Translations under genes and position numbers: made by a program
DNA from: CBDCNP01 sp965222425
GTDB lineage: Bacteria; Acidobacteriota; Vicinamibacteria; Marinacidobacterales; DATDRI01
Reading direction: 5' to 3'
Length of the DNA stretch: 64,000 nucleotides
Assembly: GCA_965222425.1 (NCBI GenBank)
Contig: CBDCTW010000022.1
Span: 744,001 to 808,000, forward strand
Shown here: piece after piece, positions 53,121 through 61,385 of the stretch
Layout of the letters: the number at the start of each line of letters is the position of its first letter
Position numbering within the stretch: position 1 is the stretch's first letter
Notes under the pieces: model-generated
Told to the model about the DNA's origin: nothing
The model's database searches: none
The model's input: only the letters and a program-made list of their open reading frames with translations

Positions 53121-54716
53121 CTAACGTTCTGCCGTCCCGACGGAGTTGTCAGATCGTCGCACGAGAGCGAACTCGAAGCTATCGAGAAGTGCCTGGGAGC
53201 TCGCTTCAATGATGTTCTCCGAGCAGCCGACGGTGCTCCAACGATCGATCCCTCGGCTCGCCTCGATGAGGACTCTTGTCGTTGCCTGCGTAGCTTTTCC
53301 CGGATCTAGAATGCGCACTTTGTAGTCGACTAATCTCACTTCCCCTAGCACAGGATAACGGGGAACCAGCGCCTTGCGGAGTGCGCCGTCGAGGGCGTGA
53401 ACGGGACCGGCTGCCTCCGCCGACGTAAGCACCACCTCTTCGTTCACCCGAATCGCCACGGTGACCTCGCTCCGCATGCCGTTGCCACCTTCGGCCGCGG
53501 CGATCACGATCACGTCGAGCAGTTCGAAGGGGCGCGTGTAGTCGTCCTGGCTACGCCGGATCAGCAGCTCCAGAGAACCCTCGGCGGCCTCGAATTGAAA
53601 CCCTCGACTCTCGAGCTCCTTGATCTGTTGCAAAATGGCGTGCTCGTTTCCCTGGACCCGGAGCCCGAGTTCTGCCGCGCCGACGCGCACGTTGGCGCGA
53701 CCCGAAAGCTCCGACACCACGAAGCGACGCCGGTTCCCGACATGCTCGGGCGGGAGATGTTCGTAGCTCGACTTGACCCTCTCGACCGCCGAGCCATGGA
53801 TGCCGCCCTTGTGAGCGAAGGCGGAATAGCCAACGTAAGGCGCATACGGATCCGGACTCTGGTTCGCTATCTCGGCAACCGTACGAGAGAGATCGGTCAG
53901 ACCGGCGAGATTCTCCTCGGGGACGCAGCTTCGCCCCATCTTGAGTTGCAGGGTGGGAAGGATCGAAACCAAATTGGTGTTGCCGCAGCGCTCACCGTAG
54001 CCGTTGATCGTCCCCTGCACTTGAGTACAGCCTGCCTCGACGGCTGCGAGGGCGTTGGCCACCGCAAGCTCGCCGTCGTTGTGGGCGTGAATGCCGAGCG
54101 GAGTGGAGATCTGCGCATGCACGGCGGCGACGACTTCGCCGATCCAACTCGGGAGGCTGCCGCCGTTGGTGTCGCAAAGAACGATCCAGTCGGCGCCCGA
54201 GTCGGCCGCGACCCTAACGGTCTCGAGCGCGTACTCGGGGTCGGCTTGGTAACCGTCGAAGAAGTGCTCGGCGTCGTAGACGACTTCACGACCGTGCTCC
54301 TTCATCCAGCGAACACTATCGGCAATCATGGCCAGGTTTTCGTCCAGTGTCGTCCTCAAGACATCCGTTACGTGGAGTGTCCACGACTTGCCAACGAGTG
54401 CTACCGTCGAAGTAGCCGCCTCAAGCAAGGCCTGTAGATTGGCGTCACCGTCGGGCGTGAGTCCCGCCCGTCGTGTACTCCCGAAGGCCACGACTTTGGC
54501 CTGCTGCAGACTCGCCCCCCCTATGCGGCGGAAGAACTCGACGTCTTTCGGGTTGGAACCGGGCCAGCCGCCCTCAACGTAGTGAACCCCGAACTCGTCC
54601 AGCAGGCGCGCGATGGCCAGCTTGTCGTTGACAGAAAGGCTGATCCCCTCGCCCTGCGTGCCGTCGCGTAAGGTGGTGTCGTAGAGTCGAACCTGGCTGT
54701 CTTTTATTTCAGGCAT
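53121..54716 (-). CDS. cimA: (R)-citramalate synthase
   Basis: The protein has 531 residues from MPEIKDSQVR; GGAG lies 8 bases before this ATG, and a longer frame would read through the upstream terminator. It is a DRE-TIM (HMGL-like) enzyme: VRLYDTTLRDGTQGEGISLS, DAEHFFDGYQADPEYALETV, LCDTNGGSLPSWIGEV and PLGIHAHNDGELAVANALAA hold the metal and acyl-CoA sites. The C-terminal LeuA dimer/regulatory domain (VTVAIRVNEEVVLTSAEAAG, VLGEVRLVDYKVRIL) suggests feedback control. It condenses pyruvate and acetyl-CoA to citramalate, the first step of threonine-independent isoleucine synthesis. The gene is preceded by an attenuator whose leader peptide is rich in Ile. Confidence 0.93.
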   Translation of the reverse strand: MPEIKDSQVRLYDTTLRDGTQGEGISLSVNDKLAIARLLDEFGVHYVEGGWPGSNPKDVEFFRRIGGASLQQAKVVAFGSTRRAGLTPDGDANLQALLEAATSTVALVGKSWTLHVTDVLRTTLDENLAMIADSVRWMKEHGREVVYDAEHFFDGYQADPEYALETVRVAADSGADWIVLCDTNGGSLPSWIGEVVAAVHAQISTPLGIHAHNDGELAVANALAAVEAGCTQVQGTINGYGERCGNTNLVSILPTLQLKMGRSCVPEENLAGLTDLSRTVAEIANQSPDPYAPYVGYSAFAHKGGIHGSAVERVKSSYEHLPPEHVGNRRRFVVSELSGRANVRVGAAELGLRVQGNEHAILQQIKELESRGFQFEAAEGSLELLIRRSQDDYTRPFELLDVIVIAAAEGGNGMRSEVTVAIRVNEEVVLTSAEAAGPVHALDGALRKALVPRYPVLGEVRLVDYKVRILDPGKATQATTRVLIEASRGIDRWSTVGCSENIIEASSQALLDSFEFALVRRSDNSVGTAER

Positions 54717-54731
54717 TTTGGTCTCCAAACC

Positions 54732-54773
54732 AAAAAAAAGGCCCCGCACCCCATCGTGGGGTGCGGGGCCTTT
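54732..54773 (-). terminator. Attenuator terminator in the cimA leader
   Basis: On the minus strand the 17-base arm (54757-54773) pairs perfectly with 54737-54753 across a 3-base loop (54754-54756), and eight T residues (54732-54739) follow. The stem core is GGCCCCGCACCCC/GGGGTGCGGGGCC. It ends only about 15 bases before the cimA ATG, within the leader RNA, so it must be conditional rather than the end of an upstream gene. The leader segment at 54792-54802 can displace its 3' arm. Confidence 0.9.
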
Positions 54774-54781
54774 CCTTCCAA

Positions 54782-54892
54782 CTAGTTGGGTGGCCCGCAC
54801 CCGTCGGTAATGACGATGATGCTGATGTGCAGGCTACCGAAAATGCGCACACCGGCCGGCGTAAGGCTGGAAGTAGGCCGCTGGCTTGTCAT
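54782..54892 (-). CDS. Isoleucine-rich leader peptide of the cimA attenuator
   Basis: An ATG at 54892 opens 36 codons ending in TAG (54782-54784). Near the end the peptide reads FGSLHISIIVITDGCGPPN: Ile codons at positions 23, 25, 26 and 28 and Val at 27 (54809-54826), plus Ile17. The 5-bp region just upstream of the run, CCTGCAC (54827-54833), can pair with GTGCGGG downstream, and that GGGTGCGGGCC segment (54792-54802) can pair with the 5' arm of the terminator. A ribosome stalled at the Ile run would mask the first segment and free the second, so the antiterminator forms; a ribosome reaching the stop covers the second. No ribosome-binding site precedes the ATG. Confidence 0.75.
   Translation of the reverse strand: MTSQRPTSSLTPAGVRIFGSLHISIIVITDGCGPPN
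54792..54833 (-). promoter_or_regulatory. Antiterminator segments 1 and 2 of the cimA attenuator
   Basis: Segment 1 is CCTGCAC (54827-54833) and segment 2 is GGGTGCGGGCC (54792-54802), both read on the minus strand. 1:2 forms seven pairs with one G-U. Segment 2 with the 5' terminator arm (GGCCCCGCACCC, part of 54757-54773) forms about eleven pairs with one bulged base. The two pairings are mutually exclusive. Confidence 0.7.
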
Positions 54893-54898
54893 GGACTT

Positions 54899-54927
54899 AG
54901 ATTACGCAAACCAAGGGCTCGTGTCAA
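54899..54927 (-). promoter_or_regulatory. Sigma-70-type promoter of the cimA leader
   Basis: On the minus strand a perfect -35 box TTGACA (54922-54927) is followed after exactly 17 bases by TAATCT (54899-54904) as -10. The leader peptide ATG begins six bases after the -10 box, so transcription would start at or next to the ATG and the message would be leaderless. The -10 keeps the key T1, A2 and T6 positions only. Confidence 0.7.
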
Positions 54928-54978
54928 ATCATTTTCCGGATCCAACACACCGTCACGGCGCCTCGACGGTTAGAAAGA

Positions 54979-55333
54979 CTACCTTCTTCCCCCAGGCATC
55001 ACCAAGCTGTCGCCTCCATCAGGCGCGGAGTCGAAGTAGAACTCTAGTCGTTCCACGGTTTCCTCGCGCGTGGCGATCGTTGCCTCGAGCGTCAAGGAAT
55101 CTGTCCCCCTCGACCTGGCCGAGCAGCCGCTTCAGCGTCACCGTCCACGGCTCGGTGATGCGCGGCACGAGGCTCAGCACGTACCGTCCCGCTTGGATCG
55201 GTTGGCCGGCGATGAGCACGTCGCCGCGTGCCTCGAGGATCACATCGTTCCCGCTCGACGGCCACGGCTTATCGTAGGGCGCCAGATGACCGAACACCGG
55301 CCGTTCGCTGGAGATTTGGCGTCGGTAGGATAC
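54979..55333 (-). pseudogene. DUF2911-like protein fragment, frameshifted
   Basis: PVFGHLAPYDKPWPSSGNDV, ILEARGDVLIAGQPIQAGRY and VLSLVPRITEPWTVTLKRLL match the DUF2911 core (the usual pattern is VPYDKxWRTGANE, GGxxIPAGxYxLxxxP). Near 55085 the frame changes to ATIATREETVERLEFYFDSA PDGGDSLVMPGGRR, ending TAG at 54979. The 5' end is fused to the SUMF1-like remnant near 55333. Confidence 0.6.
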
Positions 55334-55889
55334 GGCGACTCAACCAAGCAGCGAGCTCCATGGCATCGTTCCAGCTCACGCAAACAACGGGATGATCGTC
55401 GGGCTGATCGTAGTAGGGGGTACGCCAACTGGCGTCATAGCGAATGTCCCCGCCGCTCTCGATCCAACACCCTTCACCCGCTTCCGCATCGGTGATGTAT
55501 CCGCTGTCTTGAACAAAGGCCCGGAACTGGGCCCGCGTGACGGGGAACTTGCCGATCCAGTAACCATCTAGTACGACGCGGTGCACCGGCTGCTCGAAGG
55601 GCTCGCCGTCCGACGCGCCCATCTTGAAATCTCCGCCGGGGATGTAGGTGAGAACGTGGGCGTCCCCTAGGTCGGCCTCCCAAAACCCCTCTTCGTTGCG
55701 CTCGACATGGTGGGCCAGCGTGCGAACGGTATCGAATGCAGGATCGGTGTCCCGACTACATTCACAGCCTAGAAACAGGACCGCTGTAACCGCCACGGTC
55801 ATCCCCACGAAAAGGGAGCCAACGCGAAGCCATTCTACTATTCGGATCCACGGTTTCTTCTGCCGTGAATACAATCTGGCAATAGACAT
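55330..55889 (-). pseudogene. N-terminal half of a SUMF1/FGE-family lipoprotein
   Basis: A membrane/lipoprotein signal (FVGMTVAVTAVLFLGCEC) is followed by the formylglycine-generating-enzyme-like fold: VLTYIPGGDFKMGASDGEPF, QPVHRVVLDGYWIGKFPVTR, AQFRAFVQDSGYITDAEAGE and HPVVCVSWNDAMELAAWLSR. The C-terminal half is missing; after SRRI the frame enters the DUF2911 fragment. The start may be 55889 or 55802; the first overlaps the agmatinase gene. Members range from sulfatase activators to non-catalytic binding proteins. Confidence 0.7.
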
Positions 55890-56806
55890 AGTTCTTCGAA
55901 CATAATATTCGCAGCCACCAAAGCCGTGTTACCTGTCGGGTCCAAGGGAGGCGCGATTTTATTGATATCAGCGCCGACAAAATTCAATCCATACATCCCT
56001 CGAAGTGGTAACTGAGCATCCCGCGTCGCGAGGCCGCCGATTTCTAGATCCCCCGTGCCCGGCGCATAGGCCGGATCCAAGACATCCATGTCAAAAGTCG
56101 GGTAAACAGCTCCATCGGCAAGGATACCGCGAGCCTTGTCGATCACTTTTTCGACGCCCCACTCAAAAAAATCGTCGGTGCTGATAATCGTTACGCCCTG
56201 CTCATACGCCCAGGCATGTTCGTCGGCTTCAAACAGCGTCCCGCGAATACCAATCTGTACCGTACGCTGCGGATCAATCAATCCTTCCTCAATCGCACGC
56301 CGAAACGGTGTGCCATTGGCAAACTCCTTCCCGAGCATGCGATCCATCGTATCCGAATGGACATCAATCTGAAGCAGGCCAACCGGACGATCTTTGGCCA
56401 CCGCACCTAGCACCGGGAGTGAAATCGTATGGTCGCCACCAACCGCCAATGGCACAGCACCGTTTGCGACAATGTCCTCAAAGAAAGCTTGAATGCTCTC
56501 GAGGCTAGCTTCGATATCCAAGGAATTCACTGGCACATCGCCCACATCAGCAATCTTACAAAGCTCGAACGGCGCCACTTTGGTGCTGTAATTGAGTTGT
56601 TTGATCAAATGTGACATTTCACGGACCTGTGCGGGTCTGTGTCGGGCTCCAGAGCGAAAGGATGAACCTAAGTCAAAAGGTACGCTGGCCAGAGCGATAT
56701 CGAGTCCCGCTGTGTCTGCTTTCTGGGTGGCCCGGAGAAACGTGGCGACATTTGCAAACCGCGGTACTCGATTGGGATCGTGCTGACCATAATCGCCCGC
56801 GATTAG
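55838..56806 (-). CDS. Agmatinase/arginase-family ureohydrolase, start unresolved
   Basis: The recognisable protein begins around DYGQHDPNRVPRFANVATFL and has the Mn-binding motifs of the family: LAVGGDHTISLPVLGAVA, LLQIDVHSDTMDRM (usual form D-A-H-x-D) and PTFDMDVLDPAYAPGTGDLE. It likely hydrolyses agmatine or a guanidino compound to urea. No ATG, GTG or TTG with a ribosome-binding site occurs in frame at the expected start, and the frame stays open backward through the amidohydrolase remnant, so a start codon may have been lost or shifted. The region is lower in GC than its neighbours. I cannot say whether it is still expressed. Confidence 0.7.
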   Translation of the reverse strand, partial: LIAGDYGQHDPNRVPRFANVATFLRATQKADTAGLDIALASVPFDLGSSFRSGARHRPAQVREMSHLIKQLNYSTKVAPFELCKIADVGDVPVNSLDIEASLESIQAFFEDIVANGAVPLAVGGDHTISLPVLGAVAKDRPVGLLQIDVHSDTMDRMLGKEFANGTPFRRAIEEGLIDPQRTVQIGIRGTLFEADEHAWAYEQGVTIISTDDFFEWGVEKVIDKARGILADGAVYPTFDMDVLDPAYAPGTGDLEIGGLATRDAQLPLRGMYGLNFVGADINKIAPPLDPTGNTALVAANIMFEELCLLPDCIHGRRNRGSE

Positions 56807-57190
56807 TTCGGCCGTTGAGGATCTGTCCCCTGCCAGTATGTTTTGGGGAGCTTTCGCTCGACAGGCCACAGCATGTCGAGTGTATCGGCGTCGTAGAGCA
56901 GTCCGTTCTTCATGACGTAACGCAGCGATGTCGTGTTCTGGATATCCTCCAGGGAATCCTTGTCCAGCACCACCAAGTCCGCCAACTTCCCTTCTAAGAT
57001 CGACCCGAGATCCCGCTCGAATCCAATACCCTGCGCGCCGAAGAGCGTTGCAGCCTTCAGTACGTCCATTTCCTTCATGCCGCCCGATTGAATGTTCCAG
57101 AGCTCCCAATGGTACGAGATACCTTGCATCTCCCCATGACTACCCACCGTCACTTTGCCGCCGGCGTCAACCTCGGAAGCTTAGGACCCG
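56803..57190 (-). pseudogene. C-terminal fragment of a secreted amidohydrolase
   Basis: The segment KVTVGSHGEMQGISYHWELW NIQSGGMKEMDVLKAATLFG, then GILEGKLADLVVLDKDSLED-like sequence (SILEGKLADLVVLDKD) and RYVMKNGLLYDADTLDMLWP, is the end of the TolB-associated amidohydrolase family. The TAA at 56803 is its natural stop. The N-terminal metal-binding part is lost where the plus-strand M24 gene begins. Confidence 0.75.
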
Positions 57191-57328
57191 TTCCATCCAT
57201 TGCAGCTCGCTGAGGGTGCCGCGATGTTAAGCACAGCTCGGAGAGAAAGCAAGCACTGTGTTGATTCGATTATTTTCTTTCACGACCCACTCGTGCTACG
57301 CTCCTCGCCTTCGACGGGAGGACAGTCG

Positions 57329-58660
57329 ATGATGAATCCCAACTTCCTAAGAAGCCTTGCCCTCTTCTCGCTCGCGACAGTAAACGCGGCACAATCCCAG
57401 GATTACCCCATCGAGGCGGTGGGCGACGTTCATAACATCCTGCCTCTCTGGGAACAGGCGAAGGTCATGGAGAGGCAGCTCCGCCAACGCAAGAAGATCG
57501 TGCTTCCCGAAGCAATGAGAACTGCCGAAGTGGACATGTGGCTCATCTCGCGAGATCAGCGATTGCTTTACCTGTCATTGGTGACCGCCAACGACGAGGG
57601 CCTGGTCTCGCATCGACCGGACGTACTCGTCTTCTACGATCGGGGTAATGACAAGGGCATCGAAGCCTTGGAAGAGGACCGTGACCGCCTCGAGAGCATC
57701 GTTCGTTCACGCGACCCGAAGAGAATCGCGGTTGGCAATGAGGCGCGACAACGACTGGTCTCCCTGGTCTGGGTTCCATTCGGCAATCGAATGATCTCTT
57801 CCGCCGGGCTCCGAGACGCATTCCTAGAAATCCGAAGCGACGAAGAAATGAGCCTTTTCGAGCACGTCGCTCGCCTCGCTCATGAAGTCATCGCCGAGGC
57901 CTTCTCGAACCAAGTGATCATTCCTGATGTCACCACCACCGATGAGCTCAACTGGTGGATTCGGCAAAGGTACCGAGCTCTCGGACTCTTGACCAGCGAC
58001 CATCCGACGATCACCATCCAAAGGAGCAAGCTCGAAAGGCCGAGGTACGCAGAGAGTGACGAGCACTTTCGGATTGATATCCCCCCTCGCAACGGATACA
58101 ACACCGTCATTAGACGCGGCGATCTCATTTTCTGCGATACGGGTATCGACTACCTCCGGGTGGGGACCGATACCCAGCAAGTCGCCTACGTCTTGAAACG
58201 CGATGAAACAGAGGCTCCTCCGAGATTGCGGCAAACACTACGGAATACGACTCGATTACAGGAAATTTTCGCCGCGGAGTTCGCGGAAGGCCGCCGGTCG
58301 AACGACGTGGTTCTCGCCGCGCTCCAGAAAGCCCGGGCCGAAGGCTTGCGCGCCGAGATCTACAGTCACCCACTACCCCACTTCTTGATGCGTTACTCCC
58401 TCAACGGCGGGTTCTACTCAGGTACGCGCCACTTCGTGGGGCCGGAGCTGGGGGGTGAGGGGGACTGCGATCCGAAACCGGGCGGCGGCGCTCCCATCTT
58501 GCGTAACACGGTCTACGCCATGGAGCTCGACACCGTGACGTCAGTGCCGGAGTGGGGCGGGCAGGATGTCCGCACCGGGCTCGAGCAATCGGTCGCCTTC
58601 ACGCGTGGCGAGCTCGTATTTCTGGGAGGCCGGGAGACGGAGTACTACCTGGTCAAATGA
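57329..58660 (+). CDS. Secreted M24-family (Xaa-Pro aminopeptidase-like) protein
   Basis: The ATG at 57329 follows GGGAGGA by 7 bases and gives 444 residues with a signal peptide (FLRSLALFSLATVNAAQSQ). The N-terminal creatinase-like lobe has KIVLPEAMRTAEVDMWLISR. The pita-bread lobe has the metal ligands in GDLIFCDTGIDYLRVGTDTQ (two Asp), a His in the SGTRHFVGPELGGEGD region, AMELDTVTSVPEW and GLEQSVAFTRGELVF (two Glu). It probably trims peptides or cleaves C-N bonds in the periplasm. It heads a plus-strand cluster whose other members are broken. Confidence 0.85.
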   Translation: MMNPNFLRSLALFSLATVNAAQSQDYPIEAVGDVHNILPLWEQAKVMERQLRQRKKIVLPEAMRTAEVDMWLISRDQRLLYLSLVTANDEGLVSHRPDVLVFYDRGNDKGIEALEEDRDRLESIVRSRDPKRIAVGNEARQRLVSLVWVPFGNRMISSAGLRDAFLEIRSDEEMSLFEHVARLAHEVIAEAFSNQVIIPDVTTTDELNWWIRQRYRALGLLTSDHPTITIQRSKLERPRYAESDEHFRIDIPPRNGYNTVIRRGDLIFCDTGIDYLRVGTDTQQVAYVLKRDETEAPPRLRQTLRNTTRLQEIFAAEFAEGRRSNDVVLAALQKARAEGLRAEIYSHPLPHFLMRYSLNGGFYSGTRHFVGPELGGEGDCDPKPGGGAPILRNTVYAMELDTVTSVPEWGGQDVRTGLEQSVAFTRGELVFLGGRETEYYLVK

Positions 58661-58673
58661 AAGGGGACGGCGA

Positions 58674-60035
58674 ATGAAGAGACGTTCGAAGATCACCCTG
58701 GTGATGGTGATCGCATGCGCGATCAGCCTGCCTGTGTTCGCGGGACAACAGTCCGGTCTTTTGATCGAGAACGTGACCTTGATCGATGGAACCGGAAAGC
58801 CTCCCCAGGCTGGCACATCCGTGTTGGTGCAAGGTAATCGAATCGAGCTCGTTCGAGACCGCACCATCCAGGCTCCCTCTGGAGCCCGACGTATCGACGG
58901 CACCGGAAAGTATTTGATCCCGGGTCTGATGGATATGCACGTCCACATCCGAGGAGTGCCAGACGGAAACCTGTATATTGGATCGCAGAAGGGCGATTAC
59001 GAACGTGTGGGGATCCAAGTCCTCCATTCGTACCTCTACTCAGGAGTGACCTCCCTCTTCGACTCCGGCAATCGTCCGGACTTCATCATGGGTCTGAGAG
59101 CCAGGGAACGAGCCGGCGAGATCACCAGCCCTCGCATCTTCGCCGCCGGAGGAATCGTCACCGCCCCCGGCGGCCATGGCGGGTTCGAGGGAGCGACGTT
59201 GGTGAACGACTGGCCGGGGGCGATCGCCAAGTTGGATGAGCACATCGCGCGCGAACCCGACATGGTCAAGCTGACCTACGATGAACGGGGCTGGGGGAGC
59301 CGTCCGCAGATCCCCCTGCTCGACCTCGCTCTGATGCAGCGCATCATTGAGTATTACAACGATCATGGCATTCGAGCGACCGTCCATGCTTCAAACGAGA
59401 TTAGAACGCGAGAGGCCATCTTCGCCGGTGTGGACGCTCTTTCTCACCCCATGTCGATCCGGGGGCCTATTACGGAAGAATTCTCTCGACTTATGGGTGC
59501 CAAAAAGATCCCCACTGTCTCCACCTTGACGATCGGAGAGAACTACAGCCGATTGGTAGACAGCCCGGAGTTTCTCGATCAGCCCTTGTACCAAGCTACT
59601 CTGGAGCTCGCCGAGATCGAACGCCTCAAGACAGAAGAAAGGACGAAACAGGAGGCGCGGCCCTAGATTTGGTGGATGAAGATCATGACGCCCATCGCGC
59701 AAGAGAATTTTCGGATGGTACACGAACAAGGTGGCATCGTAGTCACCGGTACCGACCAATCCGTGGGCCCTGCCTTGCATCGTGAGATGGAGCTGCTGGT
59801 CGCAGCGGGGATCTCGCCGGCTGATGTGATCCGCTGCGCCACTCTCAACGCCGCCATATTCCTCGGCAAGTCGGACGACCTGGGCTCGATCGAGGAAGGC
59901 AAGCTCGCCGATCTCGTTCTGTTGGACGCCGACCCCACTCAAAACATCAACAATGCCAAGCGCATCGCCCTGGTGGTGAAGGATGGGCAAGTGATCGACC
60001 GATCCAAGTTGGACCTACCCGTCAATCGGAGGTGA
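58674..60035 (+). pseudogene. Secreted amidohydrolase with one in-frame TAG
   Basis: It begins MKRRSKITLVMVIACAISLP after AAAGGGG, 13 bases past the M24 stop. The metal-dependent hydrolase motifs are all present: LIPGLMDMHVHIRGV, MVKLTYDERGWGS, IRATVHASNEIRTREAIFAG, DALSHPMSI and, past the stop, GIVVTGTDQSVGPALHREME. TAG at 59664-59666 falls between TKQEARP and IWWMKIMTPIAQENF, in one frame, cutting the 453-codon gene before its final metal ligand (Asp of TGTDQS). The C-terminal GSIEEGKLADLVLLDADPTQ is typical of the family. Confidence 0.8.
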
Positions 60036-60039
60036 TGAA

Positions 60040-61384
60040 ATGTCTCGAAAGGTAACGGCTGTTTTGTCTTCACTTCTCCTGTTCGCGACCGTCCTGCCAA
60101 CCGCGCTCGCCGGCGAAGCCTACGATGACTGGTCGATCAACTGCATGATCCGCAAGGACAAGTTCCGCTACGTGCTGCCGCAAGCCATGAGAAACAACGA
60201 TATCGATATGTGGATCTTCATCGACAACGGCCGTGGTACGGAGCCGCTGTTCCGCGATTTTGGGATCGCCACCAGCAACGGCAACGGCCTCTTTATTTTC
60301 ACCGACCGCGGCGAAAGCATAGAAAAAACGCAAATGGGCGGCCACGACGATCTGGCGAAGAGGTGCGGCGCCTACGACATCATCGGCGGGCGGCGCGGCG
60401 ACCTGAGGTTCTTTGTCGCGGAGCGAGATCCGGAGCGAATCGGCGTGAATTTCACGACTGACCAAGAGCTCTTTCCGCTCGAAGGTCGTCACCTGGGCAA
60501 TGGGCTCTCGTATACGGACTACAACAACCTCAAAGCTACGCTCGGCGAGCCCTATGCGTCTCGCCTGGTGTCGGCGGAACGTTTGATCCCGGACTTTCGC
60601 GCCCAGCGAGTGGCCAGCGAAGTCATTGAGTTTTCCAAGATCGCCGACATCACCCGAAAGCTCGAGGAGCGCGCCCTATCGAACGAAGTCATTACTCCGG
60701 GCAAAACCACACAGCTCGATGTAGTGTGGTGGCTGGAAGATCAAAGGAAGGCCATGGGCCTCAAGCGCGGTTGAAGACCCTCCGTCTATCTCAGCCCGCC
60801 CGACGGTATCGAGATTTGGAACTCCGATCGAGTCGTCCAGCGCGGCGACGTCATGCAGATCGACTATGGCATCGGCCGTAACAACTTCTTCACCGACATC
60901 AAACGTTTCGCCTATGTCCTAAGGGAGGGGGAAACGGAGGCTCCCGCCTGGGTCAAGAGGGCCTTCGAGGAGTCCGTCAAAGTACGCAACATCATCCAGG
61001 ACAATGTAGTGTCCGGCAAAACCGGCCGTGAACAGATAGACAACCTGAAACGGCTGGTCAAGGCGGCTGGATACGTCTACACCGAGGAAAGCGGGCCAGC
61101 GATGTCGAAGGCATCAAGGTCAATATCGGCATGCATTCTGCCGGCAACCTGGGGCACGACGTCGGTGCCGGCCTCTTCGAGATCTTTCCGACACGAACAA
61201 CCTATGAAGTCAGACCCAACAGCATCATTTCGGTCGAGTTCATCGTGTTTGCACCCGCCGATGAATGGGGCGGAAAGAAAGTGCCGGTCAACATCGAAGA
61301 GAATACCCTGATCACGAACCATGGCATCGAATGGCTTGTCCCCACGCACAATGAAGTTTTGGTGATTCGTCGAAAGGAGACTAG
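60040..61384 (+). pseudogene. Second secreted M24-family gene, broken by TGA and a frameshift
   Basis: The start is strong (GGAGGTGATGAA before ATG), with a signal peptide (AVLSSLLLFATVLPTALAGE). The N-terminal lobe has YVLPQAMRNNDIDMWIFIDN. A TGA at 60772-60774 interrupts GLKRG and RPSVYLSPPDGIEIWNSDRV in the same frame. A frameshift near 61100 moves to VEGIKVNIGMHSAGNLGHDV and SIISVEFIVFAPADEWGGKK. The metal-site segment DVMQIDYGIGRNNFFTDIKR survives. It resembles 57329-58660 in outline but is distinctly diverged, so the pair is not a recent duplication. Confidence 0.75.
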
Positions 61385-61385
61385 C

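Noticed and set aside
54717..54800. A longer N-terminus for citramalate synthase
   Set aside because: It would be encoded by the terminator hairpin; the Met at 54716 has a proper ribosome-binding site and matches the family start.
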